Below are positions 4,487 through 11,514 of a stretch of DNA of 18,534 nt, one piece after another. This DNA is from CAYFMS01 sp964462325 (GTDB taxonomy: Bacteria; Patescibacteriota; Patescibacteriia; UBA9934), in assembly GCA_964462325.1 (NCBI GenBank), contig CAYWYQ010000013.1, forward strand, positions 1 to 18,534, written 5' to 3'. The notes beneath the pieces are model-generated. The model was not told the DNA's origin. It saw nothing but the letters and a program-made list of their open reading frames with translations, and did no database searches. Numbering within the stretch: position 1 is the first letter of the stretch; each line of letters begins with the position of its first letter. A program made the translations under genes and the position numbers.

Positions 4487-5122
4487 ATGATCAATACAAA
4501 ACATCGCCGCGTTGGTGTCTTCATCGATGTACAAAACATGTACTATAGCGCGCGAAATTTATTTAATAGAAAAGTAAACTTTTTAAATCTTGTTAAAGCT
4601 GGTGCAGAGAATGGAGAACTCATTCGCGCACTTGCCTATACCATTTCAACAGAGGAAGGTTCGGAAGAAGCATTCTTTAATGCACTACGAACAGAAGGAA
4701 TTGAGGTTATTTCAAAAGAACTCCTTGAATATCATGGAGGAAATAAGAAAGGAGATTGGGATGTCGGGCTCACAATAGATGTCGTACGCATGCTCGATAT
4801 GCTCGACGTCGTTGTGCTTGTTTCTGGGGACGGTGATTATGTTCCGCTCGTTGAATATGTGCAGAGCAGGGGAAGAATTGCACATGTAATGTCTTTTAGA
4901 GAGTCAACATCTGGGAAATTAGTAGAAGCAGCCGATGTCTATACGAATTTATCTGATTCAAAACGAAAATTTCTTATCACTGATAAGCGACGTGCAACAG
5001 CTGCACGCACCAAAAATCAACGATCTACAAAAAAGCCTACGGTAAAAGCAATCAAGATTGATAAACAAGATGACGCCGTAGAAGACATTGAAGAGAGACG
5101 TACAAGACGACTCACATTTTAG
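4487..5122 (+). CDS. NYN-domain (LabA/DUF88-like) ribonuclease-like protein
   Basis: The 211-residue protein has a PIN-like NYN fold over residues about 7-160. Conserved acidic residues expected to hold the metal are Asp14 (VFIDVQN), Asp90/Asp92 and Asp98 (KGDWDVGLTIDVV) and Asp115/Asp117 (LVSGDGDYVPLV). NYN proteins are known or proposed metal-dependent RNA nucleases. The C-terminal 50 residues are basic and low in complexity (KRRATAARTKNQRSTKK), suggesting RNA contact. The start has no Shine-Dalgarno. The location between rpsO and pnp fits a role in RNA turnover, which is inference. Substrate unknown. Confidence 0.85.
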   Translation: MINTKHRRVGVFIDVQNMYYSARNLFNRKVNFLNLVKAGAENGELIRALAYTISTEEGSEEAFFNALRTEGIEVISKELLEYHGGNKKGDWDVGLTIDVVRMLDMLDVVVLVSGDGDYVPLVEYVQSRGRIAHVMSFRESTSGKLVEAADVYTNLSDSKRKFLITDKRRATAARTKNQRSTKKPTVKAIKIDKQDDAVEDIEERRTRRLTF

Positions 5123-5136
5123 TCATGTATTTGGCT

Positions 5137-5253
5137 GCGGGGCATCTGCCTCGCGCTGAGTCTATGACTCAATTAACAATTAACTCGGCCTAGGACGAAG
5201 AGATCTCCATTGCGATTATGCAAGGCAGATTTTGCGCTCTAGGCTGAAAATCT
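5137..5253 (+). promoter_or_regulatory. Structured pnp leader with competing helices
   Basis: Visible helices: GCGGGGCA/TGCCTCGC (5137-5154), TGAGTC/GACTCA (5157-5171), CGGCCTAG (5186-5193) with CTAGGCTG (5239-5246), and AGATTTT (5227-5233) with AAAATCT (5247-5253), which touches the start codon. The AGG at 5241-5243 is the only Shine-Dalgarno-like element and is held in the third helix but lies in the loop of the fourth. The two cannot easily coexist. PNPase and RNase III autoregulate pnp through leader structure in enterobacteria; regulation here is inferred. No promoter is recognised. Confidence 0.45.
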
Positions 5254-7488
5254 ATGGAAAAAAAAGTATTTAAGACAATGTTTGGAGGGAAAGAGATTAC
5301 CATTACAACAGGACAATTTGCACCAGCAGCAAATGCAGCATGCACGGTACAGATGGGGGACACCGTTGTACTTGTAACGGCCGTGATGGGTTCACAGGCG
5401 CGATCAGGAATTAGTTATTTCCCGCTTATGGTGGACTATGAAGAGAAATTATATGCCGCTGGACGCATTAAAGGATCTCGATTTATTAAAAGAGAAGGAA
5501 GACCAACGGATGAAGCGGTACTTGTCGGTAGATTTATCGACCGAGCACTTCGCCCACTCTTCAATGAAGAGATGCGCCGAGATGTGCAGGTGATCGTGAC
5601 CGCACTTTCATTTGACGGTGTCCACGACCCAGATATTTTAGGATTAATTGGTGCATCATGTGCACTCCATATAAGTGATATTCCATGGAATGGTCCGATT
5701 GGTGCTATTCGAGTAGGCGGACAAAATGGTTCTCTTATTATGAATCCAACCTATGAAGAACGTGCCGCAAACGATTTCGATTTAGATATAGCAGGAACAA
5801 CTGAAAAAGTTGTCATGATTGAAGCGCGTGCAAATGAAACAGATGAGCAAACCCTAATCAATGCGTTTGAAAAGGGTCGTAAAGAACTTCAACCAATTAT
5901 TGAACTCATCGAAAACATTCGTGTAGAAGTAGGGAAGGAAAAGGTAGATCTGTTCACGCCAAAAACGGATGAGGAAAAGCAGGAACGGGCGCGAAAAGAA
6001 GAAGTGGAGGCACTCTCTCTTTCATTCCTACGATCTCAAATGGAAGAGCTCTTTTTCAGTAAGCCTCTTGCAACAAAGAAAGAACGTTCACTTGCAAAGG
6101 CAGAACTTGAAGCAAGACTTGTTGCACATCTCGAATCTCAAGAAGTGACAAGTGATGAAATCGGTATTGGTGTCAGTCTTGTGTACGACTTTGTCGCGAA
6201 TGAAGCTTCACGCATTATTTTAGAAGAAGGAAGACGGTTAGATGGGCGCGGAATGACAGAAGTACGCCCGCTTGGTGTTGAAGTTGGTCTATTACCACGC
6301 GTTCACGGGGTAGGGTATTTTGGACGAGGGGAAACGCAGGTTCTCTCTGTTTGCACACTGGGTGCACCGGGAGATAAACAGATTCTTGATGGAATGGAGA
6401 CTGTGACAGAAAAACGGTATATGCATCACTATAATTTCTTACCGTTTTCGGTAGGAGAAGCGCGACCTCTGCGCGGAGCTGGACGACGAGAGATCGGTCA
6501 CGGAGCTCTTGCAGAAAAAGCACTTGAACCAATGCTCCCCTCTCAAGAAGATTTTCCCTATACAATACGGGTTGTGTCAGAAACCATGAATTCAAATGGA
6601 TCAAGTTCTATGGCATCAACCTGCGGATCTACACTCGCTCTTATGGATGCCGGTGTTCCAATCAAAAAACCTGTTGCAGGAGTTGCAATAGGAATTGCGT
6701 CACGCGGAGATGATCAATGGAAGGTTATTACAGATATTCAGGACCTTGAAGACGGAAAGGGAGGAATGGACTTTAAGGTAACAGGAACACGAGATGGTGT
6801 TACCGCTATTCAAATGGATACGAAAACACAAGGTTTAACTCAAGAAATGATTGTTGAGGCATTTGAGCAGGCGAAGAATGGTAGAAATACCATTTTAGAT
6901 CAAATGGAAGCCGTTATCGCAACACCGAAAGCCGAACTCTCCGCCTATGCACCACGTATTATGAGTTTAAAGATTGATCCAGAGAAAATTGGAGATGTTA
7001 TCGGTCCAGGTGGTAAAATTATCAATAAAATTATTGAGGAAACTGGTGTTGAGGCTATTGATATTGAACAAGATGGTCTTGTTATGATTACATCCAAGAA
7101 TCAAGAGTCCGGACAAAAGGCCTATGACTGGGTTCACGGCCTTACACGTGATATAGCTATCGGAGAACAGTTTGATGCAAAAATCGTGCGCATCATGGAT
7201 TTTGGAGCTATTGCAGAACTCGAACATGGTAAGGATGGAATGGTTCATGTGTCAGAACTAGCACCGTGGCGTGTTGGAAAAGTAGAGGACATTGTCAAGA
7301 TGGGTGATACGGTAAAAGTAAAGGTCATTGCAAAGGAAGGCGATCGCATGAGTCTTTCTATGAAACAGGCCGACGGCAATGTATATACAGAAGAAATGAA
7401 AGCAAAAGCGCAAAAACAATCACCAAGACCCGCAGGAAAAAAACCGGCGCCAAAACCATTCAGAAAACCAAGATCATCTGAAAAATAG
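5254..7488 (+). CDS. pnp: Polyribonucleotide nucleotidyltransferase (PNPase)
   Basis: PNPase degrades RNA 3' to 5' using phosphate, forming a trimeric ring. The 744 residues show the full architecture: first RNase PH-like domain (about 12-145), a helical linker (about 240-320) rich in Glu and Lys, second RNase PH domain (about 325-550) with RRLDGRG, the phosphate-binding SNGSSSMASTCGS (447-459) and catalytic Asp506 (GGMDFKV), KH domain (about 571-628, GPGG at 584-587) and S1 domain (about 637-705, DFGAIAEL and GMVHVSEL). A Pro/Lys-rich tail of about 35 residues makes it longer than the usual 700 or so. The next gene starts 2 nt after the stop. The leader is strongly structured. Confidence 0.97.
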   Translation: MEKKVFKTMFGGKEITITTGQFAPAANAACTVQMGDTVVLVTAVMGSQARSGISYFPLMVDYEEKLYAAGRIKGSRFIKREGRPTDEAVLVGRFIDRALRPLFNEEMRRDVQVIVTALSFDGVHDPDILGLIGASCALHISDIPWNGPIGAIRVGGQNGSLIMNPTYEERAANDFDLDIAGTTEKVVMIEARANETDEQTLINAFEKGRKELQPIIELIENIRVEVGKEKVDLFTPKTDEEKQERARKEEVEALSLSFLRSQMEELFFSKPLATKKERSLAKAELEARLVAHLESQEVTSDEIGIGVSLVYDFVANEASRIILEEGRRLDGRGMTEVRPLGVEVGLLPRVHGVGYFGRGETQVLSVCTLGAPGDKQILDGMETVTEKRYMHHYNFLPFSVGEARPLRGAGRREIGHGALAEKALEPMLPSQEDFPYTIRVVSETMNSNGSSSMASTCGSTLALMDAGVPIKKPVAGVAIGIASRGDDQWKVITDIQDLEDGKGGMDFKVTGTRDGVTAIQMDTKTQGLTQEMIVEAFEQAKNGRNTILDQMEAVIATPKAELSAYAPRIMSLKIDPEKIGDVIGPGGKIINKIIEETGVEAIDIEQDGLVMITSKNQESGQKAYDWVHGLTRDIAIGEQFDAKIVRIMDFGAIAELEHGKDGMVHVSELAPWRVGKVEDIVKMGDTVKVKVIAKEGDRMSLSMKQADGNVYTEEMKAKAQKQSPRPAGKKPAPKPFRKPRSSEK

Positions 7489-7490
7489 GC

Positions 7491-8636
7491 ATGAAACAGA
7501 GTCTTTCCATCGATTTTAGCAGAACAGCTCGTCCTACTCGGCGGGCTGTTTGGGTTTTTCTCTACGGAATTGCAGCCCCTCTATGCACATTTTTTATTAT
7601 TGTATTGATCTTCAATGTTAACAATACGGCAAAAATTGCACCAAAGACGTCAAATGCCTCTATTAGAATACAGATAAATAAGCACTCATTACATCAACTT
7701 AATACATTATTCGCTCGTTCTAGTATTGTAGGTTCTCATTACGGTGTTAAAGATGCCCTATTTCAGGCGAAAAAAGAGATTACGCTCCATTTCAACCATC
7801 AACAATTGGTCGGAATAGGCATTGACCGACACATTTTGCAGGAAAACGTAGAGAATTATGGACTTTTTACGACTCATTTCAACGGCAATACGCTCATAAG
7901 CGATATACGCGAGTCAGAAAAACGTTCTACGAAGCTTCTTTTACGTGGAAATGGACAATTAATACTAGAAAATGGCATCATCCCTCTTCATCTCAAGAAA
8001 AAATACTTGCAGTTGCGTGGTGTAGGGGTGCCTGCTTCAAAAATATCTACCACAACACTACCCGATGAGGCTGAAATAGATACATTTCTGCATTTTCCAA
8101 TCGATATCATGCATGTACTCGGTATTTCTGATATTCAGTCCCTCATTCATGGCTTTGATCCTGCTGGAGAAATACTCTCTATCTCTTCTGCAGATCGGTC
8201 TACCACAGAAGACCTGGCTCATATAGGTAGAAAGTGGATGCAATCATTAAGTTTGTCTACTTCTGTCTTGACAATCGATGACGGAACACAAATTCAGGAA
8301 ATACTATCTCCTACGCAGGATATTCAATCCAGCATTGAACAGAATGAAACATCCTCTCTTATCACCCTACGAAATGGTGATGATATGCTTCGCATCATTT
8401 CTACACCAGAATTGACTCGCTTCACTAACAGAGAAGGATTCGTACAAAGTGGCCAAAACAAGCAAAGAAATGTCTGCAAAAACTCTGCACACTCTTTCAT
8501 TTCAAATACAAGTCCATACTTTGAACCGTTATTGAATCAATTTGGTTCTCAATCTTTCATATCAATTGATCAACTGTCCGGTATCGATATTGGTAGAAAA
8601 TCAGTCTATATGTGTTTATCTGTGGATAACCTGTGA
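7491..8636 (+). CDS. Unknown single-pass membrane protein downstream of pnp
   Basis: I do not recognise this family. The 381-residue product has a basic N-terminus with Arg/Lys before one hydrophobic segment (about residues 20-43, WVFLYGIAAPLCTFFIIVLIF), indicating an inner-membrane anchor with the rest outside the cytoplasm. The remainder is polar with alternating hydrophobic stretches and no catalytic motif I can name. It has only two cysteines after the anchor, near the C-terminus. It starts 2 nt after the pnp stop without a Shine-Dalgarno, so translational coupling with pnp is likely. Its last codons (Ser-Val-Asp-Asn) lie in a perfect DnaA box, TGTGGATAA (8621-8629). Confidence 0.75.
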   Translation: MKQSLSIDFSRTARPTRRAVWVFLYGIAAPLCTFFIIVLIFNVNNTAKIAPKTSNASIRIQINKHSLHQLNTLFARSSIVGSHYGVKDALFQAKKEITLHFNHQQLVGIGIDRHILQENVENYGLFTTHFNGNTLISDIRESEKRSTKLLLRGNGQLILENGIIPLHLKKKYLQLRGVGVPASKISTTTLPDEAEIDTFLHFPIDIMHVLGISDIQSLIHGFDPAGEILSISSADRSTTEDLAHIGRKWMQSLSLSTSVLTIDDGTQIQEILSPTQDIQSSIEQNETSSLITLRNGDDMLRIISTPELTRFTNREGFVQSGQNKQRNVCKNSAHSFISNTSPYFEPLLNQFGSQSFISIDQLSGIDIGRKSVYMCLSVDNL

Positions 8637-8692
8637 GTTATCCCAATGTTATCCACAGGCTGAGCATCACTATACCTAATAAGTTATACACA
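8621..8692. promoter_or_regulatory. DnaA-box cluster distant from dnaA
   Basis: Perfect boxes TGTGGATAA (8621-8629) and TTATCCACA (8649-8657) face each other within an 11-bp inverted repeat, CTGTGGATAAC/GTTATCCACAG. A 7/9 box TTATCCCAA (8638-8646) lies between them, and an 8/9 box TTATACACA at 8684-8692. AT-rich sequence follows to 8730. It could titrate DnaA, regulate the RNA promoter at 8732, act as a hairpin terminator for the membrane-protein gene, or be an accessory origin element. Confidence 0.6.
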
Positions 8693-8731
8693 TAAGACGT
8701 TTTATCCTTATTTAATAGGGTATTTAATGTG

Positions 8732-8760
8732 TTGACAATAGTTGTTCAACTGAATACAAT
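8732..8760 (+). promoter_or_regulatory. Strong promoter of the structured RNA
   Basis: TTGACA (8732-8737) and TACAAT (8755-8760) are spaced by exactly 17 nt, identical in form to the tig promoter at 12959. Transcription should begin near 8767. Confidence 0.8.
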
Positions 8761-8765
8761 TATTA

Positions 8766-9118
8766 ATGTAGTCGTTCTTTAAACAATCTCGTCTGTGTGT
8801 AATGACACGGGGGAGGTGTCCCGAAAACCCACACTGCGACTGAGCAGTTTCGGGGCATATCTCACTACTTTACTGACGGTTCGCGATTTCAGTTATTTTT
8901 AAGAACTTGGTTAGCCATAACGGGGGATGGTAAAACCAGCGATTGGTAGAGTAGGTGTCATGTAGAGGTGAAAAGTTGACGCCGAGTGAGGAGAGTGTTG
9001 TGTTGATAATACATATTATCGCCACGACCCTCTCCCTACGAACGGTGTCCTAGCGCCTACGTAGGGGTTTAGCTGGAATGTAATCTATTTCAAGTCCAAG
9101 CTACCCCTTTTTCTTTTT
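8766..9118 (+). ncRNA. Unassigned structured noncoding RNA of about 350 nt
   Basis: A consensus promoter and a terminal stem with a long T-rich tail bracket about 350 nt with no plausible coding frame. Helices seen by eye: GACAC/GTGTC (8804-8820); CCCGAAA/TTTCGGG (8820-8854) enclosing CTGC/GCAG; TGGTT/AACCA (8908-8938) enclosing CCAT/ATGG with a G-rich loop; GGTGTCA/TGACGCC (8954-8983); a long arm GGAGAG/CTCTCC, GTTGTG/CACGAC, GATAAT/ATTATC closing on ACAT (8990-9035); CTACG/CGTAG (9036-9064); and the terminator stem. I looked for and did not find the RNase P RNA GAGGAAAGTCC core, a tmRNA tRNA-like end or tag frame, or the SRP RNA tetraloop region. 6S RNA would be much shorter. The next gene has its own promoter, so this is unlikely to be just its leader. 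Confidence 0.6.
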
Positions 9119-9125
9119 CTTTTTC
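9064..9125 (+). terminator. Terminator of the structured RNA
   Basis: GGGGT...AGCT...GGA (from 9064) pairs with TCC...AGCT-ACCCC (ending 9107) with small bulges and a 17-nt loop. It is followed by TTTTTCTTTTTCTTTTTCTT. Confidence 0.7.
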
Positions 9126-9154
9126 TTGAATTATTCTTCATTTTCTATTATGAT
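9126..9154 (+). promoter_or_regulatory. Promoter of the DksA-like/lspA operon
   Basis: TTGAAT (9126-9131) and TATGAT (9149-9154) are 17 nt apart, directly after the terminator of the structured RNA. The leader before ATG at 9177 would be about 16 nt and has no Shine-Dalgarno. Confidence 0.7.
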
Positions 9155-9176
9155 CCATGAACATTAACGTCCACAT

Positions 9177-9563
9177 ATGACAAAGAAAACACATAGCAAG
9201 TCTTTTATCGAGGAAATGAAAGGCGTATTAACGGCCGAGCAGTCAAAACTAGAAAAAACACTTGTACGCATTGCACACAAAACAGGCAAAGGCGCAGGGA
9301 AGTATGATGCAGATTTCCCAGAATACGGCGATGATGAGGACGAAAATGCCATGGAGGTCGCTGAATATAGTAGTAGTCTCTCTTTAGAGTCAGAATTAGA
9401 AAAGTCTCTCCGTGACGCAAATAACGCGCTTAAGCGAATAGAAGAGGGGACTTATGGCGTCGACAAATACACAGGTGACCTCATCGCTGAAGGAAGATTG
9501 CGCGCAAGACCTACTTCCACATCATCTGTCGCAAGTAAAAAAACGCTCACGCAAGAAATGTAA
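9177..9563 (+). CDS. DksA/TraR-like protein lacking all zinc cysteines
   Basis: The 128-residue protein has the DksA/TraR plan: a helical coiled-coil region (about 5-90) and a terminal knuckle. The stretch DADFPEYGDDEDENAMEVAEY and RIEEGTYGVDKYTGDLI-EGRL are family hallmarks. The four cysteines that normally bind zinc are replaced by Asp96, Thr99, Ser117 and Ser120, and the protein has no cysteine at all. Family members act in the secondary channel of RNA polymerase. Whether this one does is inference, but zinc-free DksA variants are known elsewhere. lspA starts 2 nt after its stop, a pairing also seen in other bacteria. Confidence 0.8.
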   Translation: MTKKTHSKSFIEEMKGVLTAEQSKLEKTLVRIAHKTGKGAGKYDADFPEYGDDEDENAMEVAEYSSSLSLESELEKSLRDANNALKRIEEGTYGVDKYTGDLIAEGRLRARPTSTSSVASKKTLTQEM

Positions 9564-9565
9564 TC

Positions 9566-9991
9566 ATGCGTCTATTCTTGTATAGTATTCCTATTTTGGT
9601 ACTTCTGGTGGATTTATTGATAAAATTCACCATATTGAACACGCTCCAGGAAGGTGAGCGTGTTTTTGGTAGCTTGATTGATATAACCCTTTATAAAAAT
9701 CTAGGTATTACGGGGAGTTTTTATATTCCTCAATATATCCTACTACCACTTTCGGTTATTATTATAGGTTTATTCTTGTTCTGTTTATACAAAACAACCC
9801 AACCCTATATACACATCGGTCTCTTCTTTATCATTTGCGGTGCAATAGGGAATTTCTTAGATCGTTTACTAAACAGCTTTACCACAGATTATATCCTTTT
9901 CTTCGAGGTTTCTGTCATAAATCTGTCGGATATCCTCATCATATTTGGCATATTGGTTATTTTGCTCTATTCTAAAAGTAATCAATCATAA
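9566..9991 (+). CDS. lspA: Lipoprotein signal peptidase (signal peptidase II)
   Basis: LspA removes the signal peptide of prolipoproteins at the lipid-modified cysteine. The 141-residue protein has four hydrophobic segments (about 3-20, 58-75, 82-97 and 117-136) and the two catalytic aspartates, Asp99 in CGAIGNFLDRL and Asp122 in VINLSDILI. The usual NxGAAFS motif is degenerate here (KNLGITGSF, about 44-52), still holding the conserved Asn. It starts 2 nt after the DksA-like gene and is presumably coupled to it. The Gmad2 protein at 1313-1834 is a possible substrate. Confidence 0.93.
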   Translation: MRLFLYSIPILVLLVDLLIKFTILNTLQEGERVFGSLIDITLYKNLGITGSFYIPQYILLPLSVIIIGLFLFCLYKTTQPYIHIGLFFIICGAIGNFLDRLLNSFTTDYILFFEVSVINLSDILIIFGILVILLYSKSNQS

Positions 9992-10027
9992 ACTCCCCAC
10001 ATATAAATTATATGGGGAGTTTTTCTC
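9992..10027 (+). terminator. Terminator after lspA, containing the start of comM
   Basis: ACTCCCCA (9992-9999) pairs perfectly with TGGGGAGT (10013-10020), followed by TTTTCTC. It begins at the lspA stop codon. The most likely comM start codon, 10012-10014, lies at the top of the 3' arm. Confidence 0.8.
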
Positions 10028-11514
10028 TTATGAGCTGTGCCGTCACTGGACTCACAACACATATTGTACGTATTGAAGTCGATATCGCATCCGGTTTACC
10101 GGGGTTTTCTATTGTTGGACTTCCAGATACAGCTATTTCTGAATCAAGAGACCGTATTCGAGCCGCTATTCGCAATAGTGGTTACTCATTTCCACGCACA
10201 AAGGTAATTGTAAACCTTGCTCCAGCAGATTTAAAAAAAGCCGGCCCTTCTTTTGATCTTCCAATTGCCATAGGTATACTTGTCGCTTCAGAACTTATTC
10301 CAAAGGATATTGTTCAAAAATATTGCTTTATTGGTGAATTAGGGCTCAGTGGCGAAATACGTAAAGTAAAAGGAGCTCTTCTTATTGCAGACACATCAGA
10401 GGTACATGATACCGCCGGAATCATTTTACCGCAGAGCAATGCGCAAGAGGCTTTACTGGCACAGAGGAATGTTTTTGCCTTTAAAACGCTTCAGGAGCTC
10501 GTTCTCGCCCTACAAAACAATATATTCAAGCCAGAGACCCCCTTAAAAAAGCAAAGGGTCCGCACGACACATAATGCATCATCATTTTCTGACATCATTG
10601 GGCAAGAACAAGCAAAACGTGCACTTATGATCGCGGTTGCTGGAGGGCATAATATTCTTATGTCTGGCCCTCCTGGATCAGGAAAAACACTTCTTGCAAA
10701 ATCATTACCAAGTATCATGCCTCCACTGACAAGACAAGAAGCGATGGAGGTCACAAAAATCCATTCTGTCCTTGCATCGCACGATATATCCTCACTAAAA
10801 AACATACGGCCATTCCGCTCCCCGCATCATTCAGCGTCTCATGTGGCACTTATCGGGGGCGGATCTCGACCAATGCCTGGGGAAGTAACCTTCGCGCATC
10901 GTGGTGTCTTGTTTTTGGATGAATTCCCAGAATTCTCCAAGAAAGCCATTGAGCATCTAAGGCAACCGATCGAGGATGGCATTGTACATATTGCTCGTTC
11001 GGCCGGTAGTGCATCATTTCCTGCACAATTTATGCTCGTTGCCGCAATGAATCCATGCCCATGTGGCTTTGCAAGTGATCCTGACAGAACCTGTACATGC
11101 AGTCCACATCAATTAGAGCAATACTCCCAAAAAATATCGGGGCCAATCGCTGATAGAATCGATGTATTTATAGAAGTGCCACGCATTGATTTCATAAGAC
11201 AAAAAAGCAAGAAAAAGAATCAAAACCAAGAAAAGGTACGCACAATAATACAAAGGGCAAGAACAATTCAATATCACCGCTATGCATCGCATAAAACGAA
11301 TGCAGAGGCATGCCAAGGAGATATTGAAACCCATTTCCATCTGACAAAAAAAGCAGAGCGATTCTTGCTAAATGCGTACAAGGTGTATCTTTTTTCTGTT
11401 CGTGGATATACACGTATACAGAAAATAGCTCGCACAATTGCCGATCTCGAAGATAGTGCGGAGGTACAAGTAACGCACATTGGCGAGGCCATTCAGCTCA
11501 AATGCGGTCTTTAA
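10012..11514 (+). CDS. comM: ComM/YifB-like AAA+ ATPase (Mg-chelatase subunit-like)
   Basis: ComM is a hexameric helicase that extends branch migration of incoming DNA during natural transformation; the wider family is often called Mg chelatase-like but makes no chlorophyll. The 500-residue protein has an N-terminal ChlI-like domain (about 15-150, SGLPGFSIVGLPDTA), a AAA+ domain (about 195-395) with Walker A GPPGSGKT (219-226) and Walker B VLFLDEF (299-305), a cysteine cluster CPCGF...CTC (349-363), and a C-terminal helical domain. ATG 10012 gives the family's normal N-terminal length but lies in a terminator hairpin and has no Shine-Dalgarno. ATG 10030 is the alternative. Its stop shares bases with that of the convergent M23 gene. 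Confidence 0.92.
   Translation: MGSFSLMSCAVTGLTTHIVRIEVDIASGLPGFSIVGLPDTAISESRDRIRAAIRNSGYSFPRTKVIVNLAPADLKKAGPSFDLPIAIGILVASELIPKDIVQKYCFIGELGLSGEIRKVKGALLIADTSEVHDTAGIILPQSNAQEALLAQRNVFAFKTLQELVLALQNNIFKPETPLKKQRVRTTHNASSFSDIIGQEQAKRALMIAVAGGHNILMSGPPGSGKTLLAKSLPSIMPPLTRQEAMEVTKIHSVLASHDISSLKNIRPFRSPHHSASHVALIGGGSRPMPGEVTFAHRGVLFLDEFPEFSKKAIEHLRQPIEDGIVHIARSAGSASFPAQFMLVAAMNPCPCGFASDPDRTCTCSPHQLEQYSQKISGPIADRIDVFIEVPRIDFIRQKSKKKNQNQEKVRTIIQRARTIQYHRYASHKTNAEACQGDIETHFHLTKKAERFLLNAYKVYLFSVRGYTRIQKIARTIADLEDSAEVQVTHIGEAIQLKCGL

Noticed and set aside
8908..8941. Resemblance of GATGGTAAAACCAGCG to a T-box antiterminator motif
   Set aside because: The T-box bulge sequence and a downstream aminoacyl or amino-acid gene are missing, and the RNA ends at its own terminator.
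8766..9118. RNase P RNA or tmRNA as identity of the structured RNA
   Set aside because: The conserved GAGGAAAGTCC core of RNase P RNA and the tRNA-like 3' end and tag frame of tmRNA are absent by eye; a covariance search would settle it.
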